Under the pieces are notes generated by a model that had not been told where the DNA came from, ran no database searches, and saw only the letters and a program-made list of their open reading frames with translations. Below are positions 25,137-37,900 of a stretch of 64,000 bases of DNA, in pieces. Position numbers and translations under genes: made by a program. Source of the stretch: Diadema setosum (taxonomy: Eukaryota; Echinodermata; Echinoidea; Diadematoida; Diadematidae); contig NC_092692.1 of assembly GCF_964275005.1 (NCBI RefSeq), forward strand, positions 18,625,506-18,689,505, written 5' to 3'. How positions within the stretch are numbered: the stretch's first letter is position 1; the number at the start of each line of letters is the position of its first letter.

Positions 25137-25913
25137 AATCCATCTTGGAAAACGTTATCTCCAGTAATACATGTTTGTTAACGATTCAAATTCAAAGATT
25201 GGGATGGACCCAAGCGAACTTTATGAATATTCATATAATGCATAATCATTCAGGTTGACCCAGCCTGGTTCACGTCCTGTCCCACTGGTATGAGTGAAAC
25301 ATACCACGAGTGTGCGTACTTCCTGACGCTGAGCGACAAGATCTCTGCAGCTCGGCGCGAAACCGCAGCTTGCTCCCCTGACAGCCCGGCTACAACCTCA
25401 ACCGTCATTGGTCGGCCGGAAGAACTTTCCACCAATGAGAGGTCCGGAGAGGCACCAAAGGTGTGCGAGGCTTGGGCGGGTTCAGAAGGCGCTCGCCGCG
25501 GAAACTTCACGCACACATCCAGCGTGCTAAGATCAGACGCAACTGAGAATTCCTTCCATGTCATTGGTAGGTGATATGATTTCTCATAATGACTCTCGAG
25601 CAAACATTTAGCATAATGTGCAGAGTACTTGCGAAAGACCAATTCTGGCTGTATCAGAGCAGCATATATGTAAAAGAATACCAACCAACTAACCAGCAAA
25701 ACAAAATTGCCCCATAAAAATAAAAAACAAAACAAAACAAAACAATTACTGTCACTTCTCCAGGGGACGAGTGTGAGTAATAAAAATGATGATACTGATG
25801 ACAATGATAATGATAATGATGATGATGATAATGTTAATGATAATGATAATGATAATTATAATGATAATAATAATAATAATAATGATAATAATAATGATAA
25901 TAATTATAATAGT

Positions 25914-25958
<45 letters not shown>

Positions 25959-28900
25959 TACTATTATTATTATCATCATTATTATTGTTATTATTATTAC
26001 TATTATTATTATCATTATTTTCATTGGAGAAGTAATAGTAATCTGTTATTGTCTCCCTTTTTTTTTTTCATTATCGCTTCAGAACATGGTAATCCACCTC
26101 GTCCAGAGGCCGGTGCCAAGTTTTACTTGCCCGGTCAGGTACCGGACCCAGCACTCGGTGCCCCAGCACTGGACGTGTCGAAGACGGAGGGTCCAGAGGG
26201 ACTCCCCCCAACAGAGGAGAGCTCCTCTTGGAGCACTGATGACTTCATCAACAGACCAAGACCAACTAATCCCCCGTCTCATGCCACTTCTGTAGTGAAA
26301 GGTAGAACGCAACGTTGTACATAATGATAATCTCTTCCGCAGGGACGGATCCAGGAATTCCGTAAAAGGGGAGAGGGGAGCGCAAAGCAAGGGAGCGACT
26401 TCTGGGTTTCATCAGCTGACAAGCAAAAAAAAAAAAAAAAAAAAAAAAAAAGCTGCAGCGCAATCTGCCCTGGTCTCGTGCAATTTACGTTATTTCATGC
26501 ATACTTTAATCTAAACAAGAAGAAAACAATATTAAAGGGGGCGCGCGGGTGCTCTTCACGTCCCCCCCCCCCCCCATGGATCCGCCACTGCGGAAGAGTC
26601 TAATTTGTCCGTCCATGTTTCGTCATGTAGAAACTTCATATCATAGCACTCAATAGAAGCTGTCAAAAATTACTTGGAATGAAACAAACATTAATCACAA
26701 TGAAGGTTTGTAAATCTAAAAAAAAAAAAAAAACAAAAAAAACAAAAAAAACAAGACGTGTAACGTTACGTAGTCCAACCAATAATTTGAAGAGAAAGTA
26801 TGTGTCTACACACAATCGATACCTCCCTATCTTGACTTCGCGGACTCTTGTATAGAATGATATTATGACGTGTTTTAAATGAACTACACATTAGGTTTTG
26901 ATTTGTATCTGTTAGGCAACACATTATTATAACGCCGGACCTCTTTTGATTAAACGCAACAAAAATGCAGGGATTGAGTTGCAGTCAATGTTTCAAATGA
27001 TTCCTATTTCCGTCACCATCGTCAGATTCGTTCACAGCTTTGCGGGAGCGAGCCACCAGACAGACGGAGTCCGTTCTCCGGAATATCGAGGAGATCGGAA
27101 AGCTCGCCGAAGAGCTGCAGAAGGACTTCCGCCGGAAACCATCCAGCAAGGCTGTGGCACCGGAGGACAAGGGCGTGGTCAGCCGCACCCTCAAGGTTGA
27201 CGCCATCAGATCGACCGAGAAGATCGAGGTCTCGAAGGGGCGGGGATTGAATATCAATCTTATCTCAGACACAGTCCTCGCACATTGCCAGGAACCACAT
27301 TACCAGCGAGCGGATCCTTGCAAGACTTGCATTCCCAGGTTCTTCAAAGAGGTAGAGTCAAGTATATTGTCTACTTTTTTTGTATCTGTTTTCATTTCAG
27401 TGTTATCCTCGAATCATGTTTTTTCGTCAATAATGACGATTTGTTAATTGGCTGTTTTAAACTCGCAACTATTATAGGGTTCGGGGGTATATGCCCTATC
27501 TGAACCTGAAACAACTCTTCGTGGAATATAGTAAATTCTCACTCCTGCAAAATGTCCATATTGAAGCGCCAATCTTGTCTCTTCACATTTGCTCCTACCT
27601 AATAGATGTAGAAATTCTGATTGACTTCTTTAGATTTTATGGCGCATACGTTGAAAAAACAAAACAAACATGTTAACAAACATGTTCAAATCATTTAAAC
27701 AGGTGTGTTAACATTTACCCACGCCATCGGCACCACGTAAATATGGAAGTAATTAATGAACCATAATGTTGATTGCTTACTCCATCGATAACTATATGTG
27801 TAGGTCACGGTATATACATGAAAGATGTTCTTACATGACTGTGAGCTGGCTCATCTCGAATAGCTTCTTCTCAAATATGGAGTACATGCGCATAACAGAC
27901 GCGTGTCTTATGCCATCAGATTGATATAGAATAGAATGCACATTCTGTGATTGGTAGATTCATGATAATTGTAGTTGAGCAGAATTTATCAAACGGCACA
28001 TGCTTAAGGGATGGTATAGAATTGTTGAGGTGAGAGTTCAGCTTTTAACTTTTTGCGAGATATTTAGAAACAACTTTATGAAATGTTAAGATCTGTAAGA
28101 TTCTAAGAGGAATCAAAAGTTTACTAGCTGAAAATAGGTTTTGAAATGAGATATTCAAAAACAAAGTAAAACAAAGCGATCCTAATAAAAGGTAGGTCCC
28201 AGCTTTTATCAGTGTCACTTGTTTTGGACATCGCAGCCATTTCAAAACCCGTTTCATCAGATAAACTTTGAATTCCTCTTAGAATCATGCTATTTCATAT
28301 CTCATGAGGTTTCTCATTATCTAAAAAAAATAATCATAAAAAAAAAAACAACAATGGAAACCTCAAACCCCATCTTGACTGAAACTGTGACATCCCCGTT
28401 AACCTCACCAAATGATAAATTTGACAGGAGGCGTCCCAGACGGAGACGAGCGCAGCGAAGGAGGACCAAATAATCCGGGTAGTCATCAAAACCTTGACTG
28501 GCCTGCAGCTGGTCCAAAGATCCGTGGATGAGAGACTTTTACAGGAAGTCAGTTATGACAAGGTAATCGCTTCATTCAGATCAGATTATTTTACGTTTTG
28601 TCACGACAAGGTGGAATCAACTAAGTCTAAATGTCAGTTTCCTCAGTTTCCAGAATACTTAGTAAGTTAGGCCGTAGTCACATAATGGATGTGCGTGAGT
28701 AGAGAAGATGGAGTGATTCGGAGAGTGTATAAATCGTTTGGAAACTTTCCTGGTTGGTATATATATTATAGCCGCCATAATATTATGTGGACGTCTACAT
28801 GAGAACAGTTTTAAAGCGCAATTTTAAATGTTCACATCAAACAGATTCTGCAGATTGAACACAGCTTCTTGGGATGTTATGCCTATATATGTATATGCTG

Positions 28901-31900
28901 CTCATTTTATAGACTTATATATACAGCAAGGAATGGAACAACAAATGAACATTTAATACTAGAACTTGTCAAACACTATTTAGTGTTACGGGGATTATCA
29001 TGATAACTTTTGAAAGAAAACCGTGAACATAATTTGTATTACCTTCAATGAATATGAGAGAGACAAATGTGCCTATTTCTTCCTTGTTTAAAACTGCATC
29101 CCCAGCCATCCTCAGTGGTGAAGACCAGTGGAAGCAAGGATCAATCCACCCAGGCAGACAGGGCCGTCTTCTCTCGCTCTCCTCCTGATGCTCCGAAAAC
29201 TACATCAGCTGCCATTTATCTCGACGTAAGAACAATGTCACTGTATTACATTCTTAACGTTGAACAAAAATCATGCCATTCGAGATGGGAGTAACATGTT
29301 ATTGATGTAGGCCTACATCGATCATGACATATTTTTTATTTTCGGTGTAGTTAAAGTCAGTTGATACTTACGGTGCTCATTTTTCAATTATATATCAGTC
29401 ACGGTGGAAAGATACATGCATTTTCAGCAGATGAAAGGTTGCGGTAACATCTACAGATGCCGCTGGGAATAATTAATGTGGCTTAATATACCATAAGCAC
29501 CAATGAAGCTTGCAGCATTGTCGCTTCTCTCATGCTACCCAATGTACACTATATGTGAGATACTGAAACCTAAAAACGCCTTGGAAATCATTGCTTTTTA
29601 CTTCATACGTAATCATCAACAAAGCTCGCGGAGATGTATTAGTACCATGTAAACTTTGTTTACTAATAGATAATGAGAGACATATTATGATTGGCTCAAC
29701 CAGAAAGGTGAAATTAAATTACGCTAAACTCCGGAAAATCCTCTCTCTCTCTCTCAGGCCTCCTCTCAGACGGACAACAGCGACTGGTGTGAACACTCTT
29801 CTCAGACGTGTCACGTGTTACCATTGGAGCAGACAGACATGCTTGGAGCTCCGCTTGACACCCTCTCTACTTCAAGATACCTTCTTCCGGTGGAGCTCAC
29901 CCCGGCAGAAGCACTCCAGACAACGGCCGAGATTCATGGTCGAGAGTCCGGAGGCGTGTCCCCCATTCAGGTCCGCTCTGGAGGAATGGCGTTCGATATC
30001 TACGAGCCTGGGCAGAGGCTGAAAAGGACGCCGCCTAGGATTGCATCCCTTTGCAGTCGGAAGAGAGCGGGGAATCCCTTGAAACCAGAGGTACGCGTGA
30101 GATAAAATTCTCCTCTGCATACATCTTGAATCAATTGTGATTTGGGGTGCCAGACTCACGGCTGGCAAACAGTGTGCCTATTTGATGTCTAATAAGTATG
30201 CCATATGCCATTGTTTTCCATTTTTCTCTTAAAATGTTTTGTCAGTTCATTTATATTACTTTCTTTTTTATTAGATATTTTCATATTGATTTGTTTTATC
30301 TTTATACTTTGCAAAATATCATAAATTAAACTTATGATCAGTTTCATTTTCTTTGTGAAGGGGTCACAATTTTTATTCAATCATTAAGTATTCATTGTGG
30401 AATCCTTGCACATTTTGATTATATTACATATTATACATACATGATGATATTAAATGGAATTACTCTTCATCACTTCACAGGTGAAATTGACCAAGGCCTC
30501 TAAGGATGTAACAAAATGTCCACTGCCGACAGACAAGGATCAGAGTCTGTCGAATTTCAAGGCAACCGCTGGGGGCGTTTCCTTCCACCTGTTCGAGGAT
30601 GAGCTACCCGTGCCCGGTAGAGGGCGGAACCACAAGCTTTCCGACGCCTACATCGAATGGAAGGCTTCAAGAGATGCACATCACCTGACGAGACTCGAGT
30701 CTTTGAGATATCAGATCCAAGTAGAAGTAAGATTTTTGCGATGATATCCCTACGGCATGCACATTCTGTTCGTTAACGCATCAACTACCCCCCCCCCCAA
30801 AAAAAAGAAAAAAACAAACAAACAAACAAAAACAAAAACAAAAACAAAAACAAAACAAAAACAAAGATAAACAGTAACATAATATTTTACTCATTTATCT
30901 AAAACCTTTTCCCTAAAATAGAATCAATTAGAAACATCTAGATTGTTACGTTGTTATTATTCCTTCCTGGATTCACTGATTATCAGGTGCTGCTGTTTGC
31001 ATTGACATGCAGCGTGCATCATGCAGGGTTTTTTTTTCTTAGTCACATAAAGATGATACATGTACCTGCTCTTCTCAACTTTCATCCCCCAACAGGTTAA
31101 TTCCGCAAGAACCTCTGATGAAAAGATTCGACCTGGCATCAGGGAAGAGACTTGCATGGCAACGGGTCCTCTCCTCCTACTAGCACCTCCTCCTCCTTCT
31201 CTGTCGAAGGCCATCGACAGACCAGCTGCCAAGGACACCGGCGTGAAGGCGGCTGGCTTGAGTAGGCGAAGTAAGAGCATGTCCTCCTTCAGAGTCAGCT
31301 CTGGGGGTGTGTCCTGGGACTTTCCTCTGATTGGTCAGAAGTTTGTGGGAGAGGGACCTGACCATGGTGTTGAAAAGGTAGGTTACTCATATACCAATCT
31401 CTAAATATAGACGGATGTTCATGAAAACTTTTCCATCTCGTTCAGACAGAGGCATGTGTAAATATTAAACAGTTAAATAATACCCCCATTTCAAAAGATT
31501 TACAAATAAAATGTTTATGTTAATATCAATGTTTTTATGCTGGGAAAATAAATTTCATCAGACTTCATATTGACATTACTGTATGATAAACACTTTCTTG
31601 TAAATGATAGTGATAAATTAATGAAATGGCAAAGAACTTTTAAAAATATATAACAGGTCAATAACTTGAATATGTTTTTTCACTGACCATGATACATTTC
31701 TATCTTGGATTAAACAGCACCGTCATCATGCTCCCAGCAAGTCTGCCCCAGACCTGTCGGGCTCGACAGCGATGCCGGACCTGCGCCAGGCGGGAGAACT
31801 GTCTCATCTCGTCCTTCATACAACGACAGGGCAGTCAGCATTTCAACAAACCATCCACGAGGCTGAGCCGCCTACAACATCCAACGACCAATCAACGCAA

Positions 31901-34900
31901 GCTAGAGCCCGGCTGGACTCCAGTTTGAACTCGCTGCTGGTAGGCTTGCCATCAGCGGATGCGGTGTTGTCGTCTTCCAACACATCCCTCGCTCAATCCA
32001 CCGACATTCCCATGGCGACTTCCGATGATGATGTCGTACAGAGTTCGAGTGATTCGAGTGACTCGGCGAGTGGATATCCGAGTAGCTGGTCCGATTCCAG
32101 CAGCTGCAGCTACAGCTCTGTGAGCGTGTCATCGGATGCGGATGTGGTGTTTTCGTCTTCCAAAACATCCCTCGCTCAATCCACCGATATCCCCATGGCG
32201 ACTTCCGATGATGATGTCGAACAGAGCTCGAGTGATTCGAGTGATTCGAGCGGATATCCCAGTAGCTCGTCCGATTCCAACAGCTGCAGCTACAGCTCTG
32301 TGAGCGTGTCATCAGATGCGGATGTGGTGTTTTCGTCTTCCAACACATCCCTCGCTCAATCCATCGATATCCCCATGGCGACTTCCGATGATGATGTCGA
32401 ACAGAGCTCGAGTGATTCGAGTGGATATCCCAGTAGCTCGTCCGATTCCAGCAGCTGCAGCTACAGCTCTGTGAGCGTGTCATCGGATGCGGATGTGGTG
32501 TTATCGTCTTCCAGCACATCCCTCGCTCAATCCATCGATATCCCCATGGCGACTTCCGATGATGATGTCGAACAGAGCTCGAGTGATTCGAGTGGATATC
32601 CCAGTAGCTCGTCCGATTCCAACAGCTGCAGCTACAGCTCTGTGAGCGTGTCATCAGATGCGGATGTGGTGTTTTCGTCTTCCAACACATCCCTCGCTCA
32701 ATCCATCGATATCCCCATGGCGACTTCCGATGATGATGTCGAACAGAGCTCGACTGATTCGAGCGGATATCCCAGTAGCTCGTCCGATTCCAGCAGCTGC
32801 AGCTACAGCTCTGTGAGCGTGTCATCTGATTTGGTCAGTGCAGATGAGGCAGATTACAACCCTTCGTCTTGCCCACCAGATATTTGCCGCAAACAGGAAG
32901 AGACAACCAACAATTGCGGCGTCGAGGTAACTATTTTACAGCAGGTCAACTGACGCCGTTATCTTAACGGAAACAATTTATCTGGCATTCATCATACGGA
33001 TCTCTATATATATATATCGATCCGTCTGTTTCAATCCATACACCTAAAAATACTTAGCTTCGTTACGTAAATCTGCTGATAATATTCCAATTCAGTTCGA
33101 TTCAAATATTTTTTTTTTTCTGCAGAAACATAACATACATTTCACTTTCTTTTGTAAAGGAGACTAACGTATAAAGCACAACAATGGGAAATGAACAGAC
33201 TATTCAACAATAGTACGTAAAACCTTGTAGTTATGATACATTGTAACGAATAGTGAAGTACCGGTAATTAAAGTACAATGTACATTTTGCAATGTGTGAA
33301 AAATGGAGGGACCCACTGGAAAGACAATGCTTGTAGTATGTGGGCACCCCTGGGGAGGAGGTCCACTATTAGAATCTGCAATCTACTTTAACAACACCGA
33401 CAAAGTTCTTCAAGATGCAATGGAAAATTATTCCAATCAATTAAAAAGAAAATCATGACAAACAACAATTGATCATTAGTCATTCTGACGTATTCTGACC
33501 AAACCGCAACAGATCACCACCACCAAGTCTGCTCCGCCAGGAATCCCGGGGGATAGGAGCTTGTCTACCATCGACGAAATCACCGGGAGCTCGACGTGGT
33601 CTGGGTACCGTCAAAGCGAGGAGGGTGAAGTTTACCAGACGTCATCTTGCCCACCTGACATCCTCCGTAGATTGGAGGAAAGCCCGGGTGCTTCTCGCTG
33701 CCAGGTATAAGAGATGAAGATGTAGATAAACATGTAGAGTTACAGAAAATCATTCAACAGTGTATACCCACTGCATCATATCAGACATTCAAATAAGGTG
33801 GTGGTGCCATGTTGAATGTGAGAAACTAATGTTGGAAACTAATGGGACTGATAAGGAGAGTACCCATATTGCCGGAGAGGTAGGTTTCGCAGTACAAATC
33901 TCCAAACACATAGAGGGATGATAATGAAAACGTTTTCTTCTCGTTCAAACAGAGGCATGTGTGTAAAGTTAAGCAATACCCCTTGAAGTTAACAAAAATT
34001 GAATTGTTGTCTTTATGTTGGAAAAAAAAAATTCTCCAGATCTCTTATTGACATTTCTGCATGATGAACACTTTCTTGTAAATGATAGTGATAAATTGAT
34101 AAAATGACAAAGGAATTAAATAATAATATGAGAACAGGTCAAATAGTGTATTACTTGAATATTTTTCACTGATGATACATTTCGATCTTAGATTAAACAG
34201 CAGCGTCGTCATGCTCCAGGCAAGTCTGCCCCAGACCTTCCGGCCTCGACAGCGATGTCGGACCTGCGCCAGGCGGGAGAAATGTCTCATCTCGCCCTTC
34301 ATACAACGACAGATCAAACAGCATTTCAACAAGCCATCCAAGATGGTGTGCCGCCAACAACATCCAACTACCAAGCAACGCAAGCTGGAGCCCGGCTGGA
34401 CTCCAGTTTGAACTCGCTGCTGGTAGGCTTGCCATCAGCGGATGTGGCGTTGTCGTCTTCCAACACATCCCTCGCTCAATCCACCGACATTCCCATGGCG
34501 ACTTCCGATGATGATGTCGTACAGAGTTCGAGTGATTCGAGTGACTCGGCGAGTGGATATCCGAGTAGCTTGTCCGATTCCAGCAGCTGCAGCTACAGCT
34601 CTGTGAGCGTGTCATCTGACTCGGTCAGTTCGGATGAGGCCGATTACACCAGCTGCCCGCCATATATTTGCCGCAAACGGGAAGAGACCACTGACAACTC
34701 CAGCGTCGAGGTAAATACTTTACAGCAGACCATAACAGTCGCAGTTATTTTAACGAAAACAATTTAACTGATATTCATCGTAGGGATCTATACACATTTA
34801 GCTCCGTTTATCACCAATCATCGACATAATATTCATATTTTAATAGCTTCGTTACGTTCATCTGCTGATTCATTCTTGCAATCGACAACAACAGCATCAA

Positions 34901-37900
34901 CAAAGTTCTTCAAAATGTAATGAGAAATTATGTAAAAAAGTGACAATTTATCATTAGTCATTCTGACACATTCTGACAAACTGCAATAGATCACCGCCAC
35001 CACCAAGTCTGCTCCGCCGGAGATCTCTGGTGAAAGGAGGTTGCCTACCGTCGACGAAAGCACCGAGAGCACGACGTGGTCCGAGTGTCGTCAAAGCGAG
35101 GAGGGAGAAGTTTACCAGACGTCATCCTGCCCACCCGACATCCTCCGCAGACCGGGGGAAAGCCCGGGTGCTTCTCGCTGCCAGGTATAAGAGATGAAAA
35201 CGCAGATAAACATTTGGAGTAACAGAAAACCATTCCACCGTGTATACCCGCTTTATCATATCAGATATTCAAGGGATTAAATAAGGTGGTGGTGCATGTT
35301 AAAGACGAGAAATTAATGTTGTCGTCCTTTACTACTGTTCAAAAAAAAATGAAAAAAAAATAAACGGTAATATTTATAATTTATCTGAAACCTTTTCCCT
35401 AAAATAGAATCAATTAGAAACACCTAGATTGTTATTTTGTTTGCCACTGATCTTTTCTTTCTGATACAGCATGATCGATTTCATGCTGTTAACCTGTTAT
35501 TATTTTCAAATCCACCTCTAAATTAACAACACATTGAAGAGTGGATGAAGCGTTAATGATACGCCCATAATTCCTCTCTGGACTAACTGATTTTAAGGTG
35601 CTGCTATTTGCATTGCCAATTTTCTCGCCACCATGCAAGGAAAAGTAAGTTGTTGTTGTTGCTGTTATTGTTGTTTTTTTTTTCGCCACAAACGGAAGTG
35701 ATATCTGCTCTTCTCAACTTTTATCCCCCAAAACAGGTTAATTCCGTGAGAACCTCTAATGAAAACATTCATGATATAAAGTAACAAATGAACAAAATGA
35801 TAAAGAAATTAAAAATTATGACAGGTCCACTAGAGTGTAACTTGAACATATCTTTTCACTGATAATATATTTTGATCTTAGATTAAACAGCTCCGTCGCC
35901 ATGCTCCCAGCAAGTCTGCCCCAGACCTGTTGGCCTCGACAGCGATGCCGGACCTGCGCCAGGCGGGAGAAATGTCTCACCTCGTCCTTCATACAACGAC
36001 AGGGCAGTCAGCATTTCAACAAGCCATCCACGAGGCTGAGCCGCCTACAACATCCAAAGACCAATCAACGCAAGCTAGAGCCCGGCTGGACTCCAGTTTG
36101 AACTCGCTGCTGGTAGGCCTACCATCAGCGGAAGTGGCGTTGTCGTCTTTCAACACATCCCTCGCTCAATCCACCGATATTCCCATGGCGACTTCCGAGG
36201 ATGATGTCGAACAGAGTTCGAGTGACTCGAGTGATACTAGTGGATATCCCAGTAGCTTGTCCGATTCCAGCAGCTGCAGCTACAGCTCTGTGAGCGTGTC
36301 ATCTGACTTGGTCTGTTCGGATGAGGCAGATTACACCAGCTGCCCACCAGATATTTGCCGCAGACGGGAAGAGACCATCAACGACTGTAGCGTCGAGGTA
36401 AATATTTTACAGCAGATCATGACTAACGCTTTTATTCTAACGAAATCCATTTAACGCGTATTCATTGCAGGGATCTTTACACATTGAGCTCCGTTTATCA
36501 CCATCCATCGACACGATATTCATGCTTTGATAGCTTTGTTATGTTCATCTGCTGATTTATTTTTGCAATCTAAAACAACGGCATCAACAAAGTTCTTCAA
36601 AATGTAATGAGAAATTATGTAAAAAAGTGACAATTTATCATTAGCCATTCTGACACATTCTGACCAAACTGCAATAGATCACCGCCACCACCAAGTCTGC
36701 TCCGCCAGGAATCTCGGGAGGCAGGAGCTTGTCTACCATCGACGAAAGCACCGGGAGCTCGACGTGGACCGAATATTGTCAGAGCGAGGAGGGTGAAGTT
36801 TACCAGACGTCATCCTGCCCATCTGACATCTTCCGCAGACCGGGGGAAAGCCCGGGTGCTTCTCGCTGCCAGGTATAAGAGTTGAAAACGCAGATAAACA
36901 TTTGGAGTAACAGAAAATCATTCCATCGCGTCTGTATTATATCCACATTCAAGGGATTAAAAAAGTCGGTGCGTTTTGAAGACGAGAATCGAATGTTGTT
37001 GTACTTTTAATTATTGTTCAGTACCTAGGACCTATCGCCTCGTAACTTATTTTGCATTCACTTTGATCGCTGACAATGCGCAAGTCAATTGTTTGCATTC
37101 AGACAACAACCTTGGAAGATTGCCAATATCAGTAAAATACACCCGAGAACAGAGCAATCAGTTCGACATCCACTGAAATTTACTGAAAATTTCATACTTC
37201 CGAAAGCAAATGAGTAGAACGACATGATTTATCTTGTAGATAGCGCGCATGCAGGATATAGAAGAGTTATATACGTCACGCAGTGTTCATGGATAGAGTG
37301 AGTAGCACAATTTTAGGCAATTACGATGATATCTCGTAGCTTCTCATCAAATCACAATTATTGCAACCATAAATTAGTTACATCATTATTACTGGCATCA
37401 ATGGTAGATATCTATCGTTTCTAAGGAGCTCCGATTATCATGAAATAGACCCCCTTAAAAAAAATCATCATGCAGTATTTACTTAAACTGTATAATTATT
37501 TCACAGCCGAGATTGCTCACAGCTCCACCCTGGATCACAGAGATTGAGAGCTCAATCACCATGGCAACAACCGTCTCTCTCGAGGCATCATTTGATACCT
37601 CTGAGAAAGAAGCTGGTCAAGTAGTGTCCTCTTGCCCGCCTGGTGTCTCTCATAGATCAGAAGGACAGGATCACTGGCAGGTAAGACGCAGAGTAAATGT
37701 TCCGAGACTCTATTGTTGTAGTAAAATGAACTTACTGCGTGTGCGCACTGAAATCTTCGATAGCCAGTATGCCCTCTTGTGCCTCATACATTAAATTCGC
37801 TAGTTTTCGCAAACGGCCCTACAGAGGATATACTGCTGTGGTAGAATTTACCTCGAGGGTCATTAACGGATCTAAAGAGGATATTCTGCTGTGGTAAAAT

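Noticed and set aside
25707-26324. 205-codon ORF with long Asn/Tyr runs, and Ile-rich ORFs on both strands
   Set aside because: They read through a trinucleotide microsatellite. Only the last part (26083-26301) is a real exon.
31902-32825. 307-codon minus-strand ORF rich in Ser/Cys/His/Trp
   Set aside because: It is the exact antisense of the coding minisatellite in exon A1; its repetitiveness simply mirrors the 171-180-bp units.
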